Shown: piece after piece, positions 16,878 to 26,976 of the stretch | How the letters are laid out: every line of letters starts with the position of its first letter | How positions within the stretch are numbered: the first letter of the stretch is position 1 | Assembly: GCA_041658405.1 (NCBI GenBank) | Contig: JBBAAG010000001.1 | Coordinates: forward strand, 62,001 to 126,000 | Reading direction: 5' to 3' | Length of the DNA stretch: 64,000 bases | Source of the DNA: Elusimicrobiota bacterium | GTDB lineage: Bacteria > Elusimicrobiota > UBA5214 > JBBAAG01 | Program-made: the position numbers and the translations under genes | The notes under the pieces: model-generated | Told to the model about the DNA's origin: nothing | Databases searched by the model: none | Seen by the model: the letters and a program-made list of their open reading frames with translations, nothing else

Positions 16878-19675
16878 TGCAATTTCAGTATAAGCTCCGC
16901 GACCTTCCGCCGCATTGCGTATAATGTTTCCGGATCATGCGTAAAGTCCGTCAACGTTTTCACAACTTTATCATCCACCGCGAGTGCAGCTTCGATCTCC
17001 GCTACGAGTTTAGTGTCAAGTTTACGTTTAGACTTAGCTTTTTCATACAAGTTTCTTAACATATAAAAATACTCATAATCCTCAAGGCCGTCACGTATAT
17101 TTTCAAACCGTATCGTCGATAACGGCCCCTTAGGACCGGGGCAAAGAATACTGCCGTCACCGTTTGAGGTATCAAAACTTGCGGGGTTCCAGTCGGTATA
17201 CGGCCCGGATTCAATCGGGTGCGTATTATTCGGCCACCGTGTCATCGCATAGTATAGATATCCGTCAGTTTTGTACTTAAACGACATCGCACCAAGTAAG
17301 AGCCGTGCTTCAATCGCGGGGTATTCCACAAACCAGTTGGCATAGGGATGTTTCGGCCCTATACACGTGTACCACCACACTTTCTTACCTTTTGCCCTAA
17401 CCTTTTCCGCAAGGTCAAGGTTATACTTCGGTGTCAGCGGTACCCAGATATCCACGCAGTCAAGCCCGGTTTCCAGCCCAAATGAATGGTCATACGCAGT
17501 TGTCATGGTCGGTACTTCCGGGGCAATAGTTTTGAGGTACCCAAAAATGTCTTTCATAATAGGAAATGTTTCTTTATTAATCTCGTCAAACCCGTAGAAA
17601 CATATGCGGTCCATAGCGTTTAGACGGCGGAGAACCGGTAGCATTGCTTCATACTCCGATTTAGTTTTTTGCCTGAATTCGTCAGTAAAAACTTTTTTGG
17701 GATCATAAATATATTTCAGGTTACACATTGTCATCCCGCGGGGCATAGAGTATTCCAGAATTTCCTGATCCATAAAAGTTCTGCGGTATAAATAGTCCGG
17801 GCTCACGCGGTGGTCAAGGATAAACCCGCGGTAGGAAAAGTCTAGTTCTTTAGTCCACGAACTTTTGTATATGTTTTTAACGAAACTATCGTAATAACTG
17901 AACGCCGTGGGTAACGACGGCTGCTGGGGTAACTCAAAATTCCAGACGGTTATTTCCAGTCCGAGAACAATACTGCCCTGCCCTTCGGTATTAACCGTGA
18001 GTTTGCCTTTGTAAACACCAGCCGGGGTATCCGTCCCCGCGTGAATGTTGACCCAGAAACAACCGGTTTCTTCTTTTTCATAACTCGCTGAGGCCAGAAA
18101 GTCGAGGATAGGATCCGGCCACCACCCCACGAAGTCCACTCTGTAATGCCGTGACGGATCCGCTGTGTGTACGTACCCCATAATGCCGGTAGTGATATCT
18201 TTCCCGGGCTTAAGCACACTTTTTTTGTCTGCACTCAATAAATCGGATACTGTCACGGACACGTTAACCAGTTTTTCAGTAATCGGTATCACTACTACCT
18301 GGAACGCTTCAGATTCATTTTTTGCAAGTTCCACTTTGATATTATCACGGAATTCCGCAGTTACCGGCCGGCTTGAGATAAACACTTTCCGCATTGGCGG
18401 TTCGTACCCCACAGCGAACTTCGCGTCGGGATACACGGATAAGGTGTTGACATACAACACCGCTTTCCTGCACTGTAACCCAATAGATTCAAGCCGGGTG
18501 ATTGCGGTATCCCAGAGTTCACCCGTAAGTTCCTCATAATCCTTCAACCGCTGTTCAATTGACAGTATTTCATCGTCAAGGCCAGAGAGTGACCTCATAA
18601 CTTTTTCGTACGTCTCAGGAGAGGATTTCTCAAGTTTAGCAGCGTATTGTTTTACGGTATTTAGTTCCGCACGGATACCGTCAACACTGTAAGCCGGGGA
18701 GGAAAGTGTCACGGAATACCAAGTACGGTATATAGGGTTCCGCCCTTCATCACGTATCGTAATTTCTATATCCGTCACCTCGTTGGATAATATCCAGTAC
18801 TTAACCTCTGACCAATAATCGGTAGTGATCAATGGTGTCGGCGGTGTCTTTACCGCCATATTACCCGCTACCTGTGTTACACGGCCACGGAAGCCCGAAG
18901 GGAACGGGGTAAAACTAATTACGTTCTTACCCCAATAAGGTTTTGGTACATCGGTTACCTGTACACAAGTGTTTGTACTATTAAATATCAACTGCCCGAA
19001 CTGGTCCGGTTGGTGGTAGTCCGGGTCAGTTTTTGCCCACATAGTGTAATCCTTACGTTTAACCGCATTTCTTGCGAAGTTACACCAGATATACGATCCC
19101 GGGACAGGGGTTGAGGATATACCGATATCGTTAAACGGAAGTTTTAGTTCTGTAATCCAGGAATAGGTTGTACGGGTAACTGCAAGGGTTAATCCCTGTG
19201 CATTCCAGGTTTTCCCGCCCTTACCGGTCTCATCGTATACCGTACCGGAAGAGTTTATAACGAAATGATAGTAAGACTGGTAAGTGGATTGTTCCGTAAA
19301 AAATAGTTCGATACTTTCATTCTCCCATACATGTCCGTCACGCTTGGCAACTGTAGAAACTATTTTACTTATCTGCGGTTCGTAACACTCAATCCCGGCA
19401 TATACCGCTTCCGGCGTATAGTACATTTTTACCTTGGTTTGATGGTTAACCCAGTTTTTAGTATTAAACGAAACAAAGCCGGTAATCCACGTAGCCTTAC
19501 CCCATTGCGGATCATCAAGCATGCCGTCAATTTTTGTATCACCTTCAACCATTGGGATTGCGAGGATATTGTTCAGCGGATACGCGGAGTGCAGGGTTTG
19601 GGTTAATCCTGAAATTAACAGTGCGGATAGTACGGTTACCAATACAAGTAACGGTTTTACATTTCTTAACATCAT
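16871..19675 (-). CDS. Secreted DUF4091 protein with N-terminal CBM9-like domain
   Basis: A large exported protein (934 residues) of the glycoside-hydrolase-like DUF4091 type. A signal peptide covers about residues 1-31. A CBM9-like module (about 38-215) has IDGMLDDPQW and WENESIELFF. A beta-rich region and a helical segment (about 330-395) follow. From about 540 there is a TIM-barrel-like part with FYGFDEIN, and the C-terminal DUF4091 block has GDGSILCPGPKGPLSTIRFENIRDGLEDYEY. Activity has not been established for most members; a role in polysaccharide binding or hydrolysis is inferred. It is the last gene of the operon starting at 26865 and a paralogue of the 47789 gene. An AGGAG lies upstream. 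Confidence 0.85.
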   Translation of the reverse strand: MMLRNVKPLLVLVTVLSALLISGLTQTLHSAYPLNNILAIPMVEGDTKIDGMLDDPQWGKATWITGFVSFNTKNWVNHQTKVKMYYTPEAVYAGIECYEPQISKIVSTVAKRDGHVWENESIELFFTEQSTYQSYYHFVINSSGTVYDETGKGGKTWNAQGLTLAVTRTTYSWITELKLPFNDIGISSTPVPGSYIWCNFARNAVKRKDYTMWAKTDPDYHQPDQFGQLIFNSTNTCVQVTDVPKPYWGKNVISFTPFPSGFRGRVTQVAGNMAVKTPPTPLITTDYWSEVKYWILSNEVTDIEITIRDEGRNPIYRTWYSVTLSSPAYSVDGIRAELNTVKQYAAKLEKSSPETYEKVMRSLSGLDDEILSIEQRLKDYEELTGELWDTAITRLESIGLQCRKAVLYVNTLSVYPDAKFAVGYEPPMRKVFISSRPVTAEFRDNIKVELAKNESEAFQVVVIPITEKLVNVSVTVSDLLSADKKSVLKPGKDITTGIMGYVHTADPSRHYRVDFVGWWPDPILDFLASASYEKEETGCFWVNIHAGTDTPAGVYKGKLTVNTEGQGSIVLGLEITVWNFELPQQPSLPTAFSYYDSFVKNIYKSSWTKELDFSYRGFILDHRVSPDYLYRRTFMDQEILEYSMPRGMTMCNLKYIYDPKKVFTDEFRQKTKSEYEAMLPVLRRLNAMDRICFYGFDEINKETFPIMKDIFGYLKTIAPEVPTMTTAYDHSFGLETGLDCVDIWVPLTPKYNLDLAEKVRAKGKKVWWYTCIGPKHPYANWFVEYPAIEARLLLGAMSFKYKTDGYLYYAMTRWPNNTHPIESGPYTDWNPASFDTSNGDGSILCPGPKGPLSTIRFENIRDGLEDYEYFYMLRNLYEKAKSKRKLDTKLVAEIEAALAVDDKVVKTLTDFTHDPETLYAMRRKVAELILKLQK

Positions 19676-19692
19676 AAAAAAACGGTTCTCCT

Positions 19693-20793
19693 TTATCTAT
19701 TTTCTATTAACTTCAACGCTTGACTAATATAATCCGGCACGGATGACGATGGGGTGGGGGGATATACAGTAAGCATACGCCGACATTCTTCAATTGCTGC
19801 GGTATATGATATTTTTTTAGGAACTTTACCGAATATTTTATCCGCATTTGATGAGTATATCTTCCTCAAAACTTCTTCCGGGAGGTTAAGCCCGTGCAGG
19901 ACATACTTCCCAGCTTCCCAACGGTCATCGGATTCCATCAACCGCCGGATATGGAGTATATGGTTCACTGATTTCTCAACGCTAAACTTACCTCCGCGCA
20001 AAGCGTTATCACTGCCGAAAACTATGCGTTCGCTGTATTTGACAAACATTTCCCGGGTTGTATCCAAGTTTTTTGCGATATCAAAATACACCCAACTCCC
20101 CGGAGTGATATCCATATAAAAATTCGGGTATTCTTCGAATATCCGTGATAACCTCGGGATGTTGTGTGTCATAAAAAACATATGCGCAAAAACGAAATTT
20201 ACACGGGGATGGCGTTTAACCACGCTTAATGCATCCTGCCACAAAAATTCCAAGGTCGGATAAGTATTGTCGTATACCCATCCTTTGGCTTTCAAATGTT
20301 CCGGCGCATTGATGAGGTCCCAGTATATAAGCGGGTCTCCTACGTGCCAGAGAACCGGGAGGTTATTGGTTTCTAACGATTTAAAAAACGGGGTGAATAC
20401 CGGCGAACCGATTTTGTGTTTATAGCTAACATAATATTCTGGCTTGGATTCAATAAGTTTGACACCATCAAATCCCAGTGCGTGTATCCGTTCCGCCTGG
20501 TGTTCCAAGGCTTTCGCTGCAGAAGGTTCGTCCATATCAAACACTTCAACATCATCCGGTGCGCCAAGGCCGTAAACTTTATCCGGATACAACACTTTTG
20601 CGGCAAGTACCACGGGGTTAGAGTTCACCCGTGACATTACTTCACTCCCGGGTTTCATATGCCCGAGAGTAAGCATCCCGAACTTTGTTACACCACACGC
20701 TGAGGATGATAGTCCGTCAACACAGGTGCGGATGTCCCCGGGTACATCGCAGTGTATATGCGTATCAAAAATATTTGTATTATTTATTTTCAT
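19693..20793 (-). CDS. Amidohydrolase-2 family metal-dependent hydrolase
   Basis: TIM-barrel metal hydrolase of the amidohydrolase superfamily (366 residues). It has the N-terminal HxH metal motif in FDTHIHCD (H12, H14), a histidine in LWHVGDP, FVFAHMFF in the middle, and FGSDNALRGG as the likely catalytic aspartate near the C-terminal third. Relatives include decarboxylases, lactonases and uronate-type hydrolases, so the substrate is open. Its start overlaps the stop of the upstream metallophosphoesterase gene by four bases (ATGA), and DUF4091 follows 17 bases later. No signal peptide is seen, so it acts in the cytoplasm. Confidence 0.82.
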   Translation of the reverse strand: MKINNTNIFDTHIHCDVPGDIRTCVDGLSSSACGVTKFGMLTLGHMKPGSEVMSRVNSNPVVLAAKVLYPDKVYGLGAPDDVEVFDMDEPSAAKALEHQAERIHALGFDGVKLIESKPEYYVSYKHKIGSPVFTPFFKSLETNNLPVLWHVGDPLIYWDLINAPEHLKAKGWVYDNTYPTLEFLWQDALSVVKRHPRVNFVFAHMFFMTHNIPRLSRIFEEYPNFYMDITPGSWVYFDIAKNLDTTREMFVKYSERIVFGSDNALRGGKFSVEKSVNHILHIRRLMESDDRWEAGKYVLHGLNLPEEVLRKIYSSNADKIFGKVPKKISYTAAIEECRRMLTVYPPTPSSSVPDYISQALKLIENR

Positions 20794-22436
20794 TTGAAAT
20801 ACAGTTTAATAAACTTTTCCGGGCTGTGATACGTACGGTCAACTTTAGCTAATGAAACTGCCAGTTTACCCTCAGAAATATTATGCCCCAGGTTTATGCC
20901 CCATACATTCGTTGCGCCTATGGTGTTAATCGGTACCACAAATTCTGTACTCCAGAACTTATCCCCGGTATACGCTGCGGTTTTCCAGCCGGTTGCGTCC
21001 CATACAGTGTCATGTGTCTTCCCGCGGGAAGCTGACCTGTCATCAAATACGGTATTATTTGTATTAACTACAATACGATAATACATATTCCCGTCAGCTG
21101 AGGGGTCGATATATAGTTCTATACTATCATCTTCCCAGACTTTACCGTCATGTGTGACTGCATCTTTTTTTATGCTATCCTTCACTTTGATATCACACAT
21201 TACTCCAATGTACAAGTTTTTGTCATCATACGCGAAGTATGCGGTGGTACCATATAGAACAGGCGCGTTATTTACTTCATTAAAATCTGAGACGGTAACA
21301 ACCGAGGTTGATATCCAAACTTTATCATCGAGACGGCCGTCGAGGATAATACTGCTATCCCCCGGGTTTTTGCTTAACGTCAACGTTTTCTCCTGTGCAG
21401 CAGCTATACTCGAACCAGCAGATGATATTTCGTCTCTCATCTGGTAAGTTGTTTGGATATAGAATTCAGGTTTTATGGTTAATGGTATAACAAACTCCTG
21501 TTCTTCTTTAATGCCTTCATGATAAATCCGGACATCCGAATGGATGGAATCCACGTTCTTCGGTGAGTTCCATTTTGGCGCTGGTAATTTATCAATGGGA
21601 AGCATGTATACTGTCCGTACCTCTATACGGTCTTTGTAAACCTTGAAGTATCTATAGCATACCGAGTTCACCAGTGCACTGGTATTTACCTGATGAAAAT
21701 TGTTATTGCGGGTATACGCGTTTATATGGTTATGCCCGTTAATGAAAACCACCGGGCGTGTAATGCCTTCCTGTGTAAGCCACTGTGTAAAACTTGCCGG
21801 GATAAAGTCCAGCCCGCGTTTTTTCATTGCACCGCCATCACGGCATGATACCGCAGGATAGTGTGTCGCAATAACCACCGGGAGGTTGCTATGTGCCTCC
21901 GCGTTTTTTATGATCCAGTCAGTCCATTCCCGCGCATCGGATTTTCTGAACGTAGCACCAATGAAGTATACCCCGGATTTTTCAAATTCGTAGTTAAGCG
22001 CAGGTGTGCCAAAAACTATCGCGTAATTCGTTTGTTCCAGCGGTAATGCCACAACAGCTGTACTGGTTGCAACGTCGTGGTTTCCTCCCAGAATGAAGAG
22101 TTTGGTGTTAAGTTTTGACATTATTGACTTAAACTTTTCCATACTTTTAACATCGCCGTAGTTCGCAATATCGCCGGTCACTACCACAAAATCAGGGACT
22201 GAATGATATGTTTTATTATTTATTGCATTAACAAACATTGTGAGGTACTTAATATTTTCCTGGTACGGGTTCCGTAACGCAGGGTCAGGGTTGTCGTCAG
22301 ACATTATATGGACATCCGTTATTTGCGCAAATGAACATAACGGCGTTTCTGCTGCTGACTTTACAGGCTTTCCCGCACTGTACGCCTGCGGAGAAAATGT
22401 TAGAAAAACCAGTACCGCCATTAATAACCTTAACAT
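20790..22436 (-). CDS. Secreted calcineurin-like phosphoesterase with C-terminal CBM9-like domain
   Basis: An exported 548-residue protein with a signal peptide at about residues 1-20 (ending AYSAG). The metallophosphoesterase core has all dimetal motifs: QITDVHIMSD, VVTGDIANYGD, GGNHD, ATHYPAV and NGHNHINA. From about residue 355 to the end is a CBM9-like module with LDGRLDDKVW and WEDDSIELY, like the one in the DUF4091 neighbour. It could release phosphate from a phosphorylated glycan or phosphodiester at the cell surface; the substrate is unknown. A strong AGGAGG precedes the ATG. It couples to the amidohydrolase by an ATGA overlap. Confidence 0.86.
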   Translation of the reverse strand: MLRLLMAVLVFLTFSPQAYSAGKPVKSAAETPLCSFAQITDVHIMSDDNPDPALRNPYQENIKYLTMFVNAINNKTYHSVPDFVVVTGDIANYGDVKSMEKFKSIMSKLNTKLFILGGNHDVATSTAVVALPLEQTNYAIVFGTPALNYEFEKSGVYFIGATFRKSDAREWTDWIIKNAEAHSNLPVVIATHYPAVSCRDGGAMKKRGLDFIPASFTQWLTQEGITRPVVFINGHNHINAYTRNNNFHQVNTSALVNSVCYRYFKVYKDRIEVRTVYMLPIDKLPAPKWNSPKNVDSIHSDVRIYHEGIKEEQEFVIPLTIKPEFYIQTTYQMRDEISSAGSSIAAAQEKTLTLSKNPGDSSIILDGRLDDKVWISTSVVTVSDFNEVNNAPVLYGTTAYFAYDDKNLYIGVMCDIKVKDSIKKDAVTHDGKVWEDDSIELYIDPSADGNMYYRIVVNTNNTVFDDRSASRGKTHDTVWDATGWKTAAYTGDKFWSTEFVVPINTIGATNVWGINLGHNISEGKLAVSLAKVDRTYHSPEKFIKLYFK

Positions 22437-22454
22437 TAAAACGCCTCCTGTTTG

Positions 22455-24584
22455 TTATAATACCTTTTTTAGTAAATAAGTTACAACCTTACCCGGCTGG
22501 ATAACAACTTCAGCGTCAATACTTTTACCTGCCAGGCAGGAGTACCACAATGATTCTGTATTGTTCTGGTAATCATATTTATACAATGCATACCCGTTAC
22601 TTTGTTGTAATGAATACTCCGCAGGGTTAATATTAAACTTAACCGAAACTGGTTCATTAACCGCGCAGTTTGTCAAAATAACGCATACCGTATCATCATT
22701 TTTGTTATACCACGCAGAAGATTGTATTACCGCCATTTTGTGGGTTAACGTATTAGCCCAGATTTTGCGGGTTACTTCCACCTGCAGGACCGTATCCTCA
22801 ATCCTTACAGGCATAGCGTACTCACCGGAGACAATATATTTTGATAATGCCCTCCGCGCCTGTGCAAGGGTTTTTAGGTACTCACCTGCCGGGGTGGGTG
22901 ATGGAAAAAAGAGTTCTGATGGTAGATCCCACGCAAGCTGCGCGCCAAAAGTAAAACATTCCGCTACGCGCGCACGAAAAGATTGGTGATCGCCTTTAAG
23001 TTCATGTTCCGCTATGTAATACATTCCGAAAGTAGAGGTGTACCCGCTGTACACCGCGGAAAACAGGGGGGCCATATCGTCACCGCAGCAGTTTACCATT
23101 AACTGGTTATCTATAAAATCAATATACGGTTCCGCATTACCTTCGGAAGTAATAAAAAACTGCGGATTTTCTTTTTGTCCATAAGTTTTTACCTGTTCCA
23201 GTAACTTACGGTAACTGCGTACCCATGCGTCACGCCCGCCTACAGGATGGGCGTGTGAGGCGTCATAACACAGTTTTGGGGGTGCAATCGCGATCTGGTC
23301 AATATAAATACCGTCTATACTGTAGTCTTTAATAAGTTTTTTTACGAGGTTAAGCACAATTTTTCTCCAACCCGGTGCGGTGGGGCACATAACACAGAGT
23401 TTACGTTTTGATGCGTAAAGTTCAATACTGACTTCACCGGTACTATCCTTCACGGCAAGAGGTTTGCCTGTGGTTTCAAACTCAGGGTTCTCACTGTCAT
23501 ACAACCGGCCGTTGATATACGGCATCACAGGGATATTGTTATCCTTCAATGTTTTAACTTCACCCGCAAACTCCGCTTTCGCTGGGAAGTAGTGCGGGTA
23601 CGTATGGTCAAACGGTATCTGATGCCAATAATAGTAGTGGCACGCCAGAGGGATACCCAGGTACTGCGCTTTTTTTACGACATCCGCTGCCTGGGTACGT
23701 GTAGGACGAGGGGAGTTAAGCCCGGCGTTTGACCAGATAACGGTATCCAGCATTACCGGTGAATAATCTTTACGTTCATCAATCCTGCCTTTTGAACACC
23801 ACAGTTGTTTTACCGCCCAGGAACGGTACTCTTTCCCTGCAGTATACCACCCGCCGGAGAGAGGTTTAAGAATAAACGCGTACTCGAGGTTCACCGTTTT
23901 TGGCTGGTTAACAAAATCTTTTGGGAAGTTTGTTATCGAATACTTTATTGTATGTTTAACTTTATCAGTCTCAAGGTTGAACTGTTTAATCCCGGCATTC
24001 CCGTCACACGCAGCGAGGTATACACTTTTTTCATTGCCTTGTAATGCATCACTATGATCTGTCTGCCCGATAAACTGCATAACATAATGACCCGGATAGT
24101 ATGGTGATAGGGTTTTATAGCGGTCACATGCATTTTTAATAACACGGCCCCAGCCGTCGCATAAGATAGTTTTTGAATCCTTACCCGCGGATACAGTGAT
24201 TACCGGGAAATGCAGTTTGTTTAGTTTCCACATACCGTCATCAGGACGGGCAAGTTTTATTTTCCATAAAACATTACCGGCATCGTTGTCGTACTCAAGC
24301 CGGACAGTAACGTCAATACTTAACGTTTTACTTTCTTCAAACACTTTCCGCCACTTAAGCGTTACGCTATCCGGCGTATCCTGTTTAAGCGAATACTTAC
24401 CCGGTAAAAGGTTGGTGAATACAGCTGTAGTTTTAGTTTCAGCATTAACAAATTCTGCATGCCATAACACTGTCCCGGGGATAAAGTTATAGGTTAGTCC
24501 CTGAATCCCGGTATTACCCATGTGTTCAATTGACCCGGTCTTATCATTAAATACGTGTAAAAGATTCTGTATCTGTATTTTCAT
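22455..24584 (-). CDS. Glycosidase-like protein, DUF6259 type
   Basis: A 709-residue protein with an N-terminal beta-sandwich and a central TIM barrel that resembles GH clan D/GH31-like uncharacterised families (DUF6259). Seen motifs: LACHYYYWHQIPFDHTYPHYFP, VMPYINGRLYD, then DGIYIDQIAIAPP near residues 422-434, whose aspartate is a plausible nucleophile, and FFITSEGNAEPYID. A C-terminal beta domain follows. No signal peptide is visible, in contrast to most of its neighbours, so it may act in the cytoplasm on imported sugar. There is no clear ribosome-binding site. It lies 12 bases downstream of the FAD oxidoreductase gene. Confidence 0.75.
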   Translation of the reverse strand: MKIQIQNLLHVFNDKTGSIEHMGNTGIQGLTYNFIPGTVLWHAEFVNAETKTTAVFTNLLPGKYSLKQDTPDSVTLKWRKVFEESKTLSIDVTVRLEYDNDAGNVLWKIKLARPDDGMWKLNKLHFPVITVSAGKDSKTILCDGWGRVIKNACDRYKTLSPYYPGHYVMQFIGQTDHSDALQGNEKSVYLAACDGNAGIKQFNLETDKVKHTIKYSITNFPKDFVNQPKTVNLEYAFILKPLSGGWYTAGKEYRSWAVKQLWCSKGRIDERKDYSPVMLDTVIWSNAGLNSPRPTRTQAADVVKKAQYLGIPLACHYYYWHQIPFDHTYPHYFPAKAEFAGEVKTLKDNNIPVMPYINGRLYDSENPEFETTGKPLAVKDSTGEVSIELYASKRKLCVMCPTAPGWRKIVLNLVKKLIKDYSIDGIYIDQIAIAPPKLCYDASHAHPVGGRDAWVRSYRKLLEQVKTYGQKENPQFFITSEGNAEPYIDFIDNQLMVNCCGDDMAPLFSAVYSGYTSTFGMYYIAEHELKGDHQSFRARVAECFTFGAQLAWDLPSELFFPSPTPAGEYLKTLAQARRALSKYIVSGEYAMPVRIEDTVLQVEVTRKIWANTLTHKMAVIQSSAWYNKNDDTVCVILTNCAVNEPVSVKFNINPAEYSLQQSNGYALYKYDYQNNTESLWYSCLAGKSIDAEVVIQPGKVVTYLLKKVL

Positions 24585-24596
24585 AGTGTCTATATT

Positions 24597-25943
24597 TTAT
24601 AAAACCGCGTGTTGTTGTTTCAATACCTGTCTTAACTCTTCCACCCGTGTAATCAACCCGCGGGGGGTAATTTTGTTTTTTATGCATAACGCTGCAGCTG
24701 CGCCTGCTGCGTGTCCTACCACCGCAACGATCGGCATTATCCGCATTGCACCCTGTCCCTCCCGGGTAGAGGATATACACCGCCCGGCAATTAGCATATT
24801 ATCAATTTTCAATGGGACAAGGCAACGGTAGGGTATATGGTAATAATCCCCGGGTTTTGGCCCGCCGGACATAAACGTTTGTGATTCTTCATCATGGAGG
24901 TCAATCGGGTAATTCCCGCAGGCAATACCGTCATCAAACTTTTTTGCGTTTATAACATCCTGCCCGGAGAATACGTACTCACCGGTTATCCTCCGTGTTT
25001 CACGTACGCCAATCTGCGGAGCGGTAGTCGTGATAAATGAGTTTTTGAACCCCGCAACGTTATCCCTCAAAAAATTCCATACCATCCATGCCTGGTACCG
25101 CGCGTCTACCTCCGCGGTGGTTAATCCTTCACCGGTGGAACCATCCAGCCCGGGTACATGCGTGGTATTGAGTTCAACCTCACCCGGGATAAGCGTGGAA
25201 TAAAAAAATATGTGCTGGTGGATAGGTTTTGGGTAGGTGCCTTCCTCCTGGCCTTTTTTTGTTAGGTCAAAATATCCGGCAATTGATGCACGGGATGCAC
25301 CTTTTGTTTTGGTTGACCACTTAAAAAACTGTTCCGGTGCTGCAGCTACGTCATCAATAGTTTTGTCAATCTCCACCCCGCCGATACGGAACATCAGCGT
25401 CATTGCCTGAAGTTCACCGGTTGGGTGCTTACCTTTTTCATAAGGTACTCCGGAATAGTATGCAACATCACCGTCACCCGTGGCGTCCACCACAATTTTT
25501 GGGGTTATAGCAAACAATTTTGATTTCCCTGAAAATATGAGTGCGTCCACCCTGTTATTTTCTACTACAGCATCCACTACCTGTGAATGAAAGACAAGTT
25601 GTACTTTTGAGTCAACCAGCATCTCAAGCAGCACCTGTTTCATTCCTTCCGGATGGAATGCGTTTTGTATAATCGCATTCTTTTTTGCCAGCCGGTCAAG
25701 GATTTCCTGAAACAATCCGCCGCATAAAGATTTCTCGCCGGATTTCCAGTTCATAAATATACTTACCCCGCCGGCTGTACCGTCACCGCCAAGCATACCC
25801 AGGCGTTCTACGAGTAAAGTCTTCGCGCCGGTACGCGCTGCAGCTACTGCTGCGCAAACTCCGGCAATCCCGCCCCCGGTTACCAGTACCTCAGGCGACT
25901 GGGTTACTTCCACACTTGTTTTGTACTCAATAGTTTTTGGCAT
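24597..25943 (-). CDS. FAD-dependent oxidoreductase
   Basis: A 448-residue flavoprotein of the FAD_oxidored (PF12831-like) group. The N-terminal Rossmann motif is VLVTGGGIAGVCAAVAAARTG (about residues 19-39) with the acidic end VER and GMLGGDGTAGG. VVDATGDGDVAYYSG and a C-terminal AGRCISSTREGQGAMRIMP block complete the FAD site. Members of this group often sit in sugar or polysaccharide gene clusters in environmental bacteria and may oxidise a sugar hydroxyl, but the substrate is unknown. AAGGAGGAG lies upstream. It follows the EamA transporter gene by 34 bases. Confidence 0.85.
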   Translation of the reverse strand: MPKTIEYKTSVEVTQSPEVLVTGGGIAGVCAAVAAARTGAKTLLVERLGMLGGDGTAGGVSIFMNWKSGEKSLCGGLFQEILDRLAKKNAIIQNAFHPEGMKQVLLEMLVDSKVQLVFHSQVVDAVVENNRVDALIFSGKSKLFAITPKIVVDATGDGDVAYYSGVPYEKGKHPTGELQAMTLMFRIGGVEIDKTIDDVAAAPEQFFKWSTKTKGASRASIAGYFDLTKKGQEEGTYPKPIHQHIFFYSTLIPGEVELNTTHVPGLDGSTGEGLTTAEVDARYQAWMVWNFLRDNVAGFKNSFITTTAPQIGVRETRRITGEYVFSGQDVINAKKFDDGIACGNYPIDLHDEESQTFMSGGPKPGDYYHIPYRCLVPLKIDNMLIAGRCISSTREGQGAMRIMPIVAVVGHAAGAAAALCIKNKITPRGLITRVEELRQVLKQQHAVL

Positions 25944-25977
25944 AATAAATGTACTGCGCTCCTCCTTACCTTAAAAC

Positions 25978-26865
25978 TCATAACGCCACAAGTACTACTG
26001 CTGTAAAGAAAAATAGCATACTGACAAACCCCGGGACCGTGGGTTTCTCTCCCAGGAATAACATACCAATGATAAACGTAAACGGTATCATACTGGAGGT
26101 TAGTAATGCTGCCTGTGATGCTGCGATGTTTTTTAGGGATACCATAAAAAATATTTCTCCGGTGATAAGACATAAACCGGAGATTATACTGTACACCACA
26201 CCATGTTTTGTGTAGCCCGGTTTTGTGAAATAAGATAATATCAATAATCCGATCACCGCGAAGATAGCTTTATAAAACATTGCATTAAACGGCATGTAGA
26301 GAGTTAATACGTATTTAGTAAATACCGTACTTGACCCCCAGGATAATGCAACAAGGACTGCGCCAATCATTGCTACCACCGCGGTAGTAAGTTTGTTGTT
26401 ACTCTTACTATTGTTTTTCTCTTCCCCGTTCCCGCTGAACATAGTCATAATCACTAACCCGGTAATAACGCAGAGTAGAGCAAGGAAGCTTAACAGCGTA
26501 AGTTTTTCATGTAAAAAAAGTACCGCCAGAACAACAGTCCATACCGGTGAGGATGAGGATACCGGCCCGACACGGTGTAGGCTATCAAGTTTGAGAACAT
26601 AAAAGTATAGTGTTGCACCGACAATCCAGCCGGTAAGGCTTGCCATAAAGATAGGGAATATCATCCGCGGTTCTATCGGCTGAAGCCCTTCGATCCCCAG
26701 TGTGGCAATAAAGATTAATACTACAAACACGATAAACCGTATGGTATTGAGTCCCACAGTCGTAGTGTCCCGCATTGCAATCTTACCGAAATACATTGCC
26801 AGAGTCCAGAATACCGCGGCTAATATACACAAAATACTGTAGATAAACATATTTACGGCTAACAA
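25978..26865 (-). CDS. EamA/DMT-family transporter
   Basis: A 295-residue inner-membrane protein with about ten hydrophobic segments in two repeated EamA halves. The first half runs to about residue 145 and ends before a charged loop (GEEKNNSKSNN); the second follows. The N-terminus, FIYSILCILAAVFWTLAMYFGKIAMR, is typical of the drug/metabolite transporter superfamily. It is the first gene of the minus-strand operon that continues with an FAD oxidoreductase and a glycosidase-like gene, so it may import or export a sugar-derived metabolite; that is an inference from position. A possible -10 (TATAAT on the minus strand, 26911-26916) lies 45 bases upstream. Confidence 0.85.
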   Translation of the reverse strand: MLAVNMFIYSILCILAAVFWTLAMYFGKIAMRDTTTVGLNTIRFIVFVVLIFIATLGIEGLQPIEPRMIFPIFMASLTGWIVGATLYFYVLKLDSLHRVGPVSSSSPVWTVVLAVLFLHEKLTLLSFLALLCVITGLVIMTMFSGNGEEKNNSKSNNKLTTAVVAMIGAVLVALSWGSSTVFTKYVLTLYMPFNAMFYKAIFAVIGLLILSYFTKPGYTKHGVVYSIISGLCLITGEIFFMVSLKNIAASQAALLTSSMIPFTFIIGMLFLGEKPTVPGFVSMLFFFTAVVLVAL

Positions 26866-26929
26866 CTACTTTCTAAAGATAAACCATATCCGCTGATCAT
26901 ATTTGTTTACATTATACAATATCGCGCAA

Positions 26930-26957
26930 TTGCTTGACTTCTTATTTCAAGTATAGT
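26930..26957 (+). promoter_or_regulatory. Possible promoter and inverted repeat before the response-regulator pair
   Basis: TTGCTT (26930-26935) and TATAGT (26952-26957) are 16 bases apart in the 111-base divergent spacer. The inverted repeat CTTGA/TCAAG (26933-26937 and 26947-26951) lies between the two boxes and could be an operator. The assignment is weak. Confidence 0.35.
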
Positions 26958-26976
26958 AACATTTTGAGTATTATTT

